A stretch of DNA of 64,000 nucleotides from Bacteroides sp. M10 (GTDB lineage Bacteria > Bacteroidota > Bacteroidia > Bacteroidales > Bacteroidaceae). The position numbers and the translations under genes are program-made. Below, piece by piece: positions 18,058 to 26,745 of this stretch. Position 1 is the stretch's first letter. Every line of letters begins with the position of its first letter. The stretch covers positions 4,732,501-4,796,500 of the forward strand of contig NZ_CP060488.1 of NCBI RefSeq assembly GCF_014334015.1, read 5' to 3'. The notes below the pieces were generated by a model. The model was not told the origin of the DNA. It saw only the letters and a program-made list of their open reading frames with translations, and did not search any database.

Positions 18058-18667
18058 TAGGGGTTTTATAGGTGAATCGGTCGAATTGGGTGATTCCCAT
18101 TTCTTTCAAAAGCTCTATGCTGTAGTCTACATCTTGCTCCGTATTATAAGAAGGAATGAGCGGTGTTCGAATGATAATTTTCCCGGCTTTGCCTTCTCCG
18201 ATTAAATACCGGAGATTGCATAAAACCCTTTCATTACCTTTTCCGGTATATCGCTGATAGATGTCATTATTCATGTCTTTGATGTCGACGATATAATTAT
18301 CTACAATAGAAATCAACTTTTCTATATTCTGTAGTGGAACATTGAGAGACGTTTCGACAGTGATTCTCCATTCCGGTCCGCAAAGTTGGCGAAACTGCCG
18401 GATGAACTCGTTTTGCAATAATGGTTCTCCACCTCCAAATGTGACTCCTCCGCAGCTCGCCAGAAAGTAAAGTTCGTCTTTGCGTACTTCCTCATAGAGT
18501 TGGTTACAATCGTATCTCTCCCAAACACCATCAGGCTGTAGAGAAGTTGGATTGAGACAATATTTGCAACGCAACGGACAGCCATGGAAAGCAACTAATG
18601 TTGTAATCCCTTCACCGTCAATCGTTAGTCGATGGCGGGCAATGCCGATGAGAGGAACAGCTTTCAT
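18050..18667 (-). CDS. Radical SAM glycyl-radical-enzyme-activase-like protein
   Basis: A 205-residue protein with the [4Fe-4S] motif CPLRCKYC (Cys30, 34, 37) and the SAM-binding GGGEP (residues 78-82). Length and the IDGEGITTLVAFHGC opening match PflA/NrdG-type activases lacking the extra ferredoxin inserts. Such enzymes generate a glycyl radical on a partner, but no glycyl-radical enzyme gene is in this window. Instead the gene overlaps addA upstream (4 bp) and the Cys-rich TonB gene downstream. A distant glycyl-radical partner is the conservative reading; modification of a neighbouring protein is speculation. Confidence 0.75.
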   Translation of the reverse strand: MKAVPLIGIARHRLTIDGEGITTLVAFHGCPLRCKYCLNPTSLQPDGVWERYDCNQLYEEVRKDELYFLASCGGVTFGGGEPLLQNEFIRQFRQLCGPEWRITVETSLNVPLQNIEKLISIVDNYIVDIKDMNNDIYQRYTGKGNERVLCNLRYLIGEGKAGKIIIRTPLIPSYNTEQDVDYSIELLKEMGITQFDRFTYKTPND

Positions 18668-21600
18668 ACTTTTTCTATTTTTTCTTCATCCACATACCAC
18701 AAATAGCCGGTGATATTTTTATATCCCATCTTGGTAAGAAGTTGCATATATCCTTTCACTTGTTTGTTATATTTAGGATTTTCCTTACCAAACTTGAAAT
18801 CGACTACAACAACCTGATCGTCTTTCATCATTACACGGTCCGGACGACGGGTTTGCAAAACTCCTTTTTCTTTATAGATAATAGCACATTCATTAAACAG
18901 TGTCCATTTTCCAGAATACCAATCTTGAATTTCAGGAGAAGAAAAAGCTTTCTTTGCAACTTCACGAGCCACTTTTTCTTTCTCGTCATTTCTGATAACT
19001 CCTTCAAAAATAAGCCGTTCGATGGCCGGATCGATATCTTCTGCTGTTTCGATGACAGAAAATAAAGTATGTAACATACGTCCGCGGTTGATAAAGCGGT
19101 CGTCCGAATCTTCTTCTTCAATGCCCTGAATGAAGTCGGCAGAGCGGTTGGACTGACGAAATTCAATATCATGCCACATGGATTCCATTCGGATAGGGAG
19201 TTTTTCTGGTTTCTGGGTTAGCTTGTTTGTGGATGTCTTTATTCTTTCTTCTTCGGAAGGGCACAGTTGTCCTTGCTCGTAACAGTCCTCTTCCCAGTCA
19301 ATCCCTTCTTCTTGGGCTACTATCGGTAGGGTGTTTGCCAATAGTTCGGACATGGTGCCTTTTTGGCTTTTTCTGCTCCAGATAATAAGGTTTTTCCCTG
19401 CGCGGGTAAAAGCAACGTATAGTAGATTGAGATTATCTACCCAAAGTTGAAGACGTTCTTGCAGGTAGTCGTTACCATAAATCGATTCTGCCATTTGAGT
19501 GGAATAGTTAATAGGAAGAATATCCAATGCATTGAACGGTGCTGTTTGTGGGGCGCACCATACGAGCTGATTATTGGTTTCATTCTCCAGCTTCCAGTCG
19601 CAGAAAGGAAGGAGCACGGTATGGAATTCCAATCCTTTGGATTTGTGTATGGAGAAAATCCGGATACCTTCTACTTCTCCACTTGGAATTGTTTTACTGC
19701 ATAATGTTTCGTCCCAATACCGGATGAATCCGTCCAGCTCGGAAGAATTGCTTTGCAGATAATCGGTCACGGCATCAAAGAAAGCGAATAAATAGGCATC
19801 CTGATCTTTGATAAGATTCATCTCGAATATACTGAAAAGTTCTTCTAAAAGCTCATAGAGAGGCATTAGTCTTAGTTCCTTTATCCTTTCAAAAAACGCT
19901 GCGGGAAGATAATTCTCGGCAGGGAGGAGTAGGAGAGTATTCCAATCCAGTCCTTTCTGTAAGACCTCGTTTTGATAGGCTACGGCCAGTTGGGCACGAG
20001 CTATTTTATTGTTTTCATCGGAAAGGAATCGCAGTGCATCCAGCATCATACAAATGGCAAGAGAGGCGTCCAAGCGGAAGGCTTCGTCTGATACCACTTT
20101 ATAGTGTAGCTCCTTATCAAAGTAATCGGCGATTCGGGGAATACTTTTATTTTTCCGTACCAGAATGGCTATATCATTTAGTCGTACTCCGGAGGTGAGG
20201 AGATGTTTTACTTCTTCTCCCAGACTGATTAATGTCTGTTCGGTATAATCATGTTCTTCGTCGGGTTCGAGAAAAGAGACTTTTACATATCCTTTTTCTG
20301 TACTTCGGGGAGATTCCTGCACAACGTCGGCATAGGCTTTCTGCAGATCCTCACAATCCTTGCCTAACTGTTGCTTATATACTCCGTTCAGATAGTTGGT
20401 GGCAGCTGTGAAGATTTGGTTATTAAACCGGATCACATTGGTTTCACTTCTCCGGTTGGTAGCTAATGTCTTGACGCGGATCGGGAAATGTTCGATGTGG
20501 TCATTCAGGCTGTTGAGAATTCCCCAATCGCCATTTCGCCAACGATAAATGGACTGTTTAACGTCTCCTACAATCAAACTGTCTGCTCCTTGAGACAATC
20601 CTTCCAGTAAGAGCAATTTGAAATTTCCCCATTGCATCCGGCTGGTATCCTGAAACTCATCTATCATGACGTTATGGATATTCGTTCCTATCTTTTCGAA
20701 TACAAAAGAGGAGTCGCCGTCTTTCACCAGCTGATGGAGCAGGGCATTCGTATCTGATAATAGAAAACGATTGTTGTCGTGATTCAATTGACGTACTTCT
20801 TCATCGATATTGGCGAGGAGTTGCACTTTGTTGAGATGTTGCAGGGATAATCGGCAACTATTTAGTAACAAATTATTCTTGGAACGTAACTTTTCAGCAT
20901 CTTCCAGAATTTGCATGAGACTGGAGTTGGCTAAATTAATGATGTCCGCGTAGCGGGGAGAAGTCTTGGTTGCCCAGTTCTTTGCATCTTCCAGACATTT
21001 TTCTACTGTGGCATTACGGATATCATTGCCTAAAATACCATTATTAAGTTTACGAAAATAACTTCCGATTCCGCGTGAACCGTTTTTCAGATCATCAGCA
21101 GTCAGTGCGTGTCCATCCAGTTCTCCTTCGAATTGGTCGTAGAATCCTTTCATTTGCTCCAGAATTTCCGTTTCCAGCGCTTTCAGTTGCTTGCGATACT
21201 CTTTGATGGTATCCGGGTTTCGTAACCGTTGCCGGAGCCCTTCTCCCTTTTCAATATAACCTTCATCGAAAATATTGCGTCCGAAACTTTTTACTTCATC
21301 CGATACGTTCCAACGTTTATCATCGGCAATCCGCTCGTTGATATAATCTAGCAACCATGCGAGGACGGGAGAAGTGGGTCCTAGTTTCTCAATCATGCTA
21401 TCTACAGCGTCACTAAGAACTTCGGTGTTATTTAACTCGATATTCAGATTCGGGCTAAGTTCCAGTTCCCGTGCGAGATTGCGCATGACAGATTGAAAAA
21501 ATGAGTCGATAGTCTCTACCCTGAACCGGCTGTAATCATGTAGCATATAGCTAAGGGCGACGCCTGCCGCTTCCCGTATCTCCTGTTCGGTTTTTCCTGT

Positions 21601-21834
21601 CTCTTCTTTAATTCGGTTGAGGTAGGCTTCGGAATCTTTATCGCCTATCTGTATGCCGTAAAGTTGACTAAGAATGCGTTCTTTCATTTCTGCTGTTGCC
21701 TTATTGGTAAAGGTGACAGCGAGAATTTGCCGGTAGGCGCGGGGATTGAGAATTAACAGTTTGATATATTCCACTGCCAGGGTAAATGTCTTACCCGAAC
21801 CTGCGGAGGCTTTATAGACTAAAAGTTCACTCAT
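18664..21834 (-). CDS. addA: AddA-like UvrD-family helicase/nuclease
   Basis: The 1056-residue protein begins with Walker A ASAGSGKTF (residues 9-17) and carries AVTFTNKATAEMKERI (motif Ia), VMIDEFQDTS (motif II), VGDVKQSIYRWRNGD (motif III) and LLYVAFTRAGKNL (motif VI), so it is an active superfamily 1A helicase. The C-terminal 100 residues hold a RecB-type nuclease (RPDRVMMKDD and VVVDFKFGKENPKYNKQVKGY). With AddB it would resect double-strand breaks and degrade foreign linear DNA. It begins 8 nt after the end of the YhcH-family gene and overlaps the radical SAM gene at its 3' end, suggesting one long transcript. Confidence 0.85.
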   Translation of the reverse strand: MSELLVYKASAGSGKTFTLAVEYIKLLILNPRAYRQILAVTFTNKATAEMKERILSQLYGIQIGDKDSEAYLNRIKEETGKTEQEIREAAGVALSYMLHDYSRFRVETIDSFFQSVMRNLARELELSPNLNIELNNTEVLSDAVDSMIEKLGPTSPVLAWLLDYINERIADDKRWNVSDEVKSFGRNIFDEGYIEKGEGLRQRLRNPDTIKEYRKQLKALETEILEQMKGFYDQFEGELDGHALTADDLKNGSRGIGSYFRKLNNGILGNDIRNATVEKCLEDAKNWATKTSPRYADIINLANSSLMQILEDAEKLRSKNNLLLNSCRLSLQHLNKVQLLANIDEEVRQLNHDNNRFLLSDTNALLHQLVKDGDSSFVFEKIGTNIHNVMIDEFQDTSRMQWGNFKLLLLEGLSQGADSLIVGDVKQSIYRWRNGDWGILNSLNDHIEHFPIRVKTLATNRRSETNVIRFNNQIFTAATNYLNGVYKQQLGKDCEDLQKAYADVVQESPRSTEKGYVKVSFLEPDEEHDYTEQTLISLGEEVKHLLTSGVRLNDIAILVRKNKSIPRIADYFDKELHYKVVSDEAFRLDASLAICMMLDALRFLSDENNKIARAQLAVAYQNEVLQKGLDWNTLLLLPAENYLPAAFFERIKELRLMPLYELLEELFSIFEMNLIKDQDAYLFAFFDAVTDYLQSNSSELDGFIRYWDETLCSKTIPSGEVEGIRIFSIHKSKGLEFHTVLLPFCDWKLENETNNQLVWCAPQTAPFNALDILPINYSTQMAESIYGNDYLQERLQLWVDNLNLLYVAFTRAGKNLIIWSRKSQKGTMSELLANTLPIVAQEEGIDWEEDCYEQGQLCPSEEERIKTSTNKLTQKPEKLPIRMESMWHDIEFRQSNRSADFIQGIEEEDSDDRFINRGRMLHTLFSVIETAEDIDPAIERLIFEGVIRNDEKEKVAREVAKKAFSSPEIQDWYSGKWTLFNECAIIYKEKGVLQTRRPDRVMMKDDQVVVVDFKFGKENPKYNKQVKGYMQLLTKMGYKNITGYLWYVDEEKIEKV

Positions 21835-21842
21835 GTTTCTGT

Positions 21843-22469
21843 TTATGGGATATATTCGATTTTAGCAACAATGACCCGTATGTCCTCCGGTTCTTTCCCT
21901 GCCTTTACCAATGCCTGATGAAAGTTTTTGGGGAAGAACATGAAGAATGTATCCGGAGTGGAATCTACATATTTTATTTTCTTAGCTTTGTAGAAAGTAA
22001 CATCCGGTTTGTATTCAGTGATAGGCTCTGCATATTCTGCTGAAGTAATTCCGAAACGTTCGGTGCCTTTCACTACATATTGCAGATCAATACCATGGCG
22101 GTGTGCTTCGATTTTACGTTTACTGATATCTTGTGTTGTTGCATCCTGTACATTGATGTAACAATGTTCGCCATCCACTTCATATCGTCCGGCAGGCATA
22201 TTCGCAAGGTCGTGGGTAGCTAACCATTGGAAAGTCTTGTCCCACACTTTCTGGTTCTTATGATATTGTGACGCAAATTCCTGATAATCGGTTGTTTTAT
22301 GAGGCATTGCCTTCAGCCCGTTTGCCCATTCTTGTTTTTGTGTCCATTGACGGGCTTGTTTAAGAGTCCAGTTATCAGCGGATTCTTGTGAACACACGTT
22401 TTCAGTGAAGAAGAAAAGAAAAAGTCCGATAAACAGGCTTGAACTACTAAATACGAATTTTGATTTCAT
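21843..22469 (-). CDS. Exported YhcH/YjgK/YiaL-family (DUF386) cupin protein
   Basis: A 208-residue protein with a signal peptide (hydrophobic run to about residue 28, ending VCSQ) followed by a YhcH-type cupin. The motif EAHRHGIDLQYVVKGTERF provides the expected metal-binding Glu/His residues, and FFMFFPKNFHQALVKAG provides the last His. E. coli relatives are encoded with sialic-acid or sugar-acid genes and are thought to act on sugar anomers; an exported version is typical of Bacteroides. It overlaps the sigma-factor gene by 4 bp, so it probably belongs to the N-glycan locus, where sialic acid is a plausible substrate. The activity is not established. Confidence 0.75.
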   Translation of the reverse strand: MKSKFVFSSSSLFIGLFLFFFTENVCSQESADNWTLKQARQWTQKQEWANGLKAMPHKTTDYQEFASQYHKNQKVWDKTFQWLATHDLANMPAGRYEVDGEHCYINVQDATTQDISKRKIEAHRHGIDLQYVVKGTERFGITSAEYAEPITEYKPDVTFYKAKKIKYVDSTPDTFFMFFPKNFHQALVKAGKEPEDIRVIVAKIEYIP

Positions 22470-23074
22470 GATTGTTCGAAAAAATTAGGTCCGAAAATAA
22501 GTATGAATAAAGGTAGATAGTCTTTTAAAGCTACTCGTAATAACTTTAAGGCTTGTCCGATCCTGTAATTAATCGTTTGTGGAGATACATTCAGCTTCTC
22601 GGCAATTTCTTTATGCGTCAGATGTTGATTGCGGTTCATCTCGTAAGCTTCGAGATATTCTTTCGGAAGTTTTTTTAGTGCTTCTTCATATAAACGGAAA
22701 AGCTCATCACTCAAATAGAAGTCCGGGTTATTGAACTCACTATCATATTTATCAACGATTTCCTGATGAACTTTTCGTTTGATCTCAAAATGGGAAAGAC
22801 GGTTGAGAGCTTTGTTCTTGACAATCGTAAAAAGAAGTGTTTTGAGTGTCAGCTCTTCCATAAGAGTGCAACGATTTTCCCACAGCCACATCATCGTTTC
22901 TTGTACAATCTCCTCTATTTCTTCCTGCTCACCTACATACTGGGAACAAAAAGCACATAGCCTACGGAAATAATGTCTGTAGACGACGTCAAAAACTTTT
23001 TCTTCTCCTGCTTTTAGGGCAGTGATAACGGACTTATTATTATTAATATCCAAATATATCGGAGATTGTGACAT
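22466..23074 (-). CDS. ECF sigma-70 factor of the N-glycan locus
   Basis: A 202-residue Bacteroides-type ECF sigma factor. Region 2 is YRHYFRRLCAFCSQYVGEQEEIEEIVQETMMWLWENR; region 4 is LPKEYLEAYEMNRNQHLTHKEIAEKLNVSPQTINYRIGQA, with a clear HTH. The final 18 residues (DYLPLFILIFGPNFFEQS) are hydrophobic, seen in many Bacteroides ECF factors and possibly membrane-associating. The FecR-like anti-sigma gene is divergent from it, 160 bp away, rather than downstream. The STN domain of the susC at 34701 is the expected sensor partner. The target is probably the susC promoter within the invertible segment; this is inferred. Confidence 0.85.
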   Translation of the reverse strand: MSQSPIYLDINNNKSVITALKAGEEKVFDVVYRHYFRRLCAFCSQYVGEQEEIEEIVQETMMWLWENRCTLMEELTLKTLLFTIVKNKALNRLSHFEIKRKVHQEIVDKYDSEFNNPDFYLSDELFRLYEEALKKLPKEYLEAYEMNRNQHLTHKEIAEKLNVSPQTINYRIGQALKLLRVALKDYLPLFILIFGPNFFEQS

Positions 23075-23167
23075 TCTCTTTTAATTTATGTAAGACAAAA
23101 ATAATGAAAGAAGTAGATAAATGAAATAAAAATGCGAGAAAAAATATTTTTTTCTTTTTCTCTTTAG

Positions 23168-23175
23168 TATATTTG
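23168..23175 (+). promoter_or_regulatory. -7 element for the fecR-like gene
   Basis: TATATTTG matches TAnnTTTG and ends 59 nt before the ATG at 23235. A -33 TTTG is not evident in the A/T-rich sequence upstream. In the same gap TACCTTTG reads on the minus strand at 23196-23203 and could serve the divergent sigma-factor gene. Confidence 0.45.
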
Positions 23176-23234
23176 TACTCACAACTGTATTACTACAAAG
23201 GTATTATAGTTTTTTTGTAAAAAGATAAAAGAGC

Positions 23235-24227
23235 ATGGATGAAACTATCTTGGTGAATTACCTGCAAGGCGAATGTAATGATGAAGAAGCTGCCCGGGTG
23301 GAAGCTTGGTGCGAGGAAGGACCGGAAAACCGGAAAACTTTGGAGCAACTTTATTACACTCTTTTTGTAGGTGAGCGTATAGCGGTAATGAATACTGTAG
23401 ATACAGAGGCGTCATTGGATCAATTTAAATCAGCTATCAGAGAAAAGGAGAAAAAAGCTAAGCGGAAAAGTATATCGATCCGTTGGGGACGTTATGCTAC
23501 TGTGGCGGCTGCTTTTCTTACCGGACTCGTTTTTGCCGGTGGAATTGCTTGGGGATTACTTTCTAATAAGCTTTCGGATTATGAGGTGATAACTGCTGCC
23601 GGACAGAGAGCGCAGACTGTGTTGCCGGATGGTAGCAAGGTATGGCTGAATGCATCTTCAAAAATAGTTTATCATAATTCTTTCTGGAGTTCGGATCGTC
23701 AAATCGATTTGTCGGGTGAAGCCTATTTTGAAGTGTCTCATGATAAACATGCACCATTTATAGTAAATAGTAAGCAAATCAAGACTTGTGTGCTCGGTAC
23801 GAAATTTAATGTGCGTGCACGCGAAGAAGAGAATAGGGTAGTGACTACCTTGCTTCAAGGACTGGTACGGATAGATTCTCCGCGAACGGAAGAGAATGGC
23901 TATTTGCTGAAACCGGGACAGACATTGAATGTAAATACGGATACTTATCAAGCAGAGTTAATTGAATATAACCAGCCTACAGATGTGCTTCTCTGGATTA
24001 AAGGCAAGTTGGAATTTAAGCAACAATCTTTATTGGAAATCACCAATATTATGGAGAAGTTGTACGATATCAAATTTATTTATAAGGATGAAGCATTGAA
24101 GTCAGAACGGTTTACCGGTGAATTCTCTACTGATAGCACTGCTGATGAAATACTGAATGTATTAATGCATACCAATCATTTCTCTTATAAGAAAGACGGA
24201 CGGATTGTCCGGGTGATGAAGAAATAA
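23235..24227 (+). CDS. FecR-family anti-sigma factor
   Basis: The 330-residue protein has a cytoplasmic sigma-binding part (about 1-85, with ILVNYLQGECNDEEAARVEAW), one membrane segment (about 87-110), and a periplasmic FecR domain (about 117-215; VLPDGSKVWLNASS, DLSGEAYFEVSHD). A C-terminal DUF4974 domain follows (about 255-328) and receives the signal from the STN domain of a TonB-dependent transporter. It would hold the sigma factor until the SusC protein binds glycan. It is divergent from the sigma gene. Because the only complete STN-bearing susC nearby is at 34701, that protein is its likely sensor. Confidence 0.85.
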   Translation: MDETILVNYLQGECNDEEAARVEAWCEEGPENRKTLEQLYYTLFVGERIAVMNTVDTEASLDQFKSAIREKEKKAKRKSISIRWGRYATVAAAFLTGLVFAGGIAWGLLSNKLSDYEVITAAGQRAQTVLPDGSKVWLNASSKIVYHNSFWSSDRQIDLSGEAYFEVSHDKHAPFIVNSKQIKTCVLGTKFNVRAREEENRVVTTLLQGLVRIDSPRTEENGYLLKPGQTLNVNTDTYQAELIEYNQPTDVLLWIKGKLEFKQQSLLEITNIMEKLYDIKFIYKDEALKSERFTGEFSTDSTADEILNVLMHTNHFSYKKDGRIVRVMKK

Positions 24228-24305
24228 GAGATAGATTCGTGTTTCTAAAAGGCTGTCTAATTAGATTTTGAAAGATTAAGGTTTGTTCGTTATATAAAGA
24301 TGTGA

Positions 24306-24495
24306 AGTGCTCCCAAAAGTTAGATACATAACTTTCTGGGGGCATTTCGCATATATGTAGTGGCAAACTGATTGGAATGGGATTTTATTAGATAGTCTTT
24401 AAAACGAGAAATCACCCTCACTACATGACTGAACTGCACTCCTTAAGTTTTGTGTTCAACTTTTGGGGTGCAGTTCATTGTAATGAGGGTGATTT
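24306..24495. repeat. Nested palindromes between convergent genes, resembling paired insertion-sequence ends
   Basis: Two hairpins fill the convergent gap 24228-24559. The first pairs tgctcccaaaagtt (24308-24321) with aactttctgggggca (24330-24344). The second has an outer stem aaatcaccctca (24409-24420) with tgagggtgattt (24484-24495) and an inner stem gaactgcac (24431-24439) with gtgcagttc (24468-24476). The words CCCAAAAGTT and TGCACCCCAAAAGTT resemble ends of IS3-family elements, so these could be small non-autonomous remnants. They probably also stop transcription from both sides. No gene is visible in the gap. Confidence 0.55.
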
Positions 24496-24559
24496 TATGA
24501 ACTTAAGGCCTGTTTGATAGCCTCTATTCTATATTTTATAGTTATCTATTCATAAATAC

Positions 24560-25514
24560 TTACTCACTTTGGGGTTCGTAAACATTAAATTCTGTAACAT
24601 CCGTACGACCACTTGAAGCAATGGTAATAATCTGATATTTTAGATATCGCGTAGTAATAGGAGAAATGAACGTAATATTTTGTGTGCCCCCAGATATTGC
24701 TAGTGAACTTAATGATTTCCAAGTCGTACCATTATCAGATTGTAAAATCTCTACTTCTCTAGGAGCATATGAACTTGAATTTCCCCAATGATTTGTTTTG
24801 ATGCCTGTTAACACCTTAGTTTCTCCTAAATCAACAGTAAACCAGAATCCTGCACCACTAAGAGCAATATCAGTATTAGTCCTGCCATCAATTAAGTTAT
24901 TACCTGTTCCTTCTACTCCTTCTTCTAGCTTAATTACCCAACTTGCACGATTACTGATAAGTTGGCTATTGCTAGGAGTACCACTTTTTAGATTGCAGTA
25001 GGCAGTTATTAATAATGACAGGTAATGTACTTAAGCTACTACTAATAACTGTGTTCTTATCATTGGTAGTTACATTACTGATTGATATACTGAAAGAGAA
25101 ACTTGTTTTTTCCATGATACTGGCGAATATCGTCGGATCAACCGTCGCAGTGATTTCTTCAGAAGTCATCTGTCCCTCTTTGAGAGTAACTTGTGAGGAA
25201 CTTAAAACGATCTGGCTTGCATCAAGCCCTTCTGTTTCACTTTTTGCACTTAATGCGATAACCATATCTGTAGATACTGCTTTTTGCGTTTTTACAGTGA
25301 AAGCCATCTTAATTTCATCTCCTCCGATTCCATTCGCATCATGAGTCAGATTGAATTTTTTTACATTCCCTGATAAATAGTCATTTCTCTGTAGAGACAC
25401 ATACGTAGCATTCCATTCGTTAAAAACTTTTTCATCATCGCTACAGGAAGAAATGAACGGGACAAACAAGCCGAGTAGAGTTGCTATTGATAGTGATTGA
25501 AATATATTTTTCAT
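24560..25514 (-). pseudogene. Frameshifted DUF1735/F5-8-type-C lipoprotein gene of the silent module
   Basis: The first part (25514 down to about 25000) encodes a lipoprotein signal (FISSCSDD) and a DUF1735 domain. It then stops after LLQSKKWYS. Shifting frame near 24975-25010 opens a continuous reading frame: NLKSGTPSNSQLISNRAS, followed by EEGVEGTGNNLIDGRTNTDIA, then GFWFTVDLGETKVLTGI and a discoidin end (RYLKYQIITIAS) to the stop at 24560. The total length is one base over a multiple of three, so a single extra base explains the break. Intact, it would be a surface glycan-binding lipoprotein of about 317 residues. A sequencing error is possible; otherwise the gene is decaying. Confidence 0.8.
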
Positions 25515-25537
25515 ATGTACATACGATTAAATTATTA

Positions 25538-26737
25538 CTATTTCCATTCGGTAGATTTATCTGTAGATAAAATACCGTCAATCCAGGTAGGAGTAGCAGA
25601 AGTAGTCAAAGTATGACCTTTGCCAGTTGCGTCTTCGAATACATTGCCTTGTCCTTCATTAAATCGCCAATAAGCTTCCAAACCTACAGATTTTGGGCTC
25701 ACTTGGGTCATGTTATTCTGAATTTGAGAAGCGGAACGAACTACAGACCAGATACGTGCTTCACTCATCAAAATTTTACAGTTTCCCCATCTACTATAAG
25801 AATCATCACCTAAGCAGAACCAATTTACATCAGAGAAAGTTGTTGCTCCTGTTGGTATACTCAACACACCCGAATCAACTCCGTTTATGTAAAGTCGATA
25901 GTTGGAACCATCACAGACCAATGCTAAATGTTGCCATTCGTTTGGCTTGAAAGAATTACTTGGATTCAAATAAAGCCGGTTACGTCCTACAATCTGTACT
26001 AATGAATGTGCCTTATAATTTTCATTATCACTTTGAGGATCCTCAAAACGTAAAAGGATAAAGTTTGCATCATCTCCTCCGTTCTTAAATACTGCACGGT
26101 CACGGTCAGCTGTGTTGGCTACCTGGAAACGAACCTCTATAGTATATTGTGAATACGTTTCGGGAGATTCTGTGAATTTATTAGCTTTTAAACTAGGAGC
26201 GCCAACAAACATTGGAGCTGAAAATTCGATAATACTTTCTGCCAAAATAACAAAGGTCCCGGTATTTTCCATCGGTGAAATACTTCCATCTTGCAACACT
26301 AATTTTACAGGCAGTGCATATGATTCTCCCGATTTCATCATTTCCTGGCTAAAAGCTTTCAAAGCGATAGAGAGGGCATCGGCTGCATATTGTCCTGCTT
26401 TTACAGTAATTGTTTCCGGCAAAGTATAATAATCTTTGGGCAACATTATATATCCAGTTCCATTTATATGGTTATAAGTGTCCAGTACTGATTGATCTGT
26501 AACCAATTTATAATGATTATCTGTAGAAGAAAGATTACTAAGATGCACATTTAGGGTAGTAAAACTTTCTCCAGTAGCCTGTACGGTCACTTTTTGACTT
26601 GTACTGGAAAGAGCTTCTTCAATATAAGCATGTGTATCTAAAGTATCGTATTTGGCATCTCCACAACTTACTATGCTTCCTAGGCCTGTTATGACTGCGG
26701 AGAAGCATAAAATTTTTATATAATTCATACGTTTCAT
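25538..26737 (-). CDS. DUF1735-LamG surface glycan-binding lipoprotein (left, silent module)
   Basis: 399 residues: a lipoprotein signal (lipobox near GSIVSC, Cys25), an N-terminal DUF1735 beta domain (about 30-165), and a C-terminal LamG/concanavalin-like domain (about 175-385; YTIEVRFQVAN, EWQHLALVCDGSNYRLYINGV, EAYWRFNEGQGNVFEDATGKGH). It is the counterpart of the 40780-41922 product, with the same order but well-diverged sequence. It would sit outside the cell and hold glycan for GH18 and SusCD. It lies 8 nt downstream of the GH18 gene. Expression depends on inversion of the segment at 32166-35318, since no promoter of its own is evident. Confidence 0.8.
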   Translation of the reverse strand: MKRMNYIKILCFSAVITGLGSIVSCGDAKYDTLDTHAYIEEALSSTSQKVTVQATGESFTTLNVHLSNLSSTDNHYKLVTDQSVLDTYNHINGTGYIMLPKDYYTLPETITVKAGQYAADALSIALKAFSQEMMKSGESYALPVKLVLQDGSISPMENTGTFVILAESIIEFSAPMFVGAPSLKANKFTESPETYSQYTIEVRFQVANTADRDRAVFKNGGDDANFILLRFEDPQSDNENYKAHSLVQIVGRNRLYLNPSNSFKPNEWQHLALVCDGSNYRLYINGVDSGVLSIPTGATTFSDVNWFCLGDDSYSRWGNCKILMSEARIWSVVRSASQIQNNMTQVSPKSVGLEAYWRFNEGQGNVFEDATGKGHTLTTSATPTWIDGILSTDKSTEWK

Positions 26738-26745
26738 AGTTTACA

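Noticed and set aside
24798..25001. 67-codon plus-strand ORF across the frameshift
   Set aside because: It is antisense to the discoidin-domain sequence that is readable on the minus strand.
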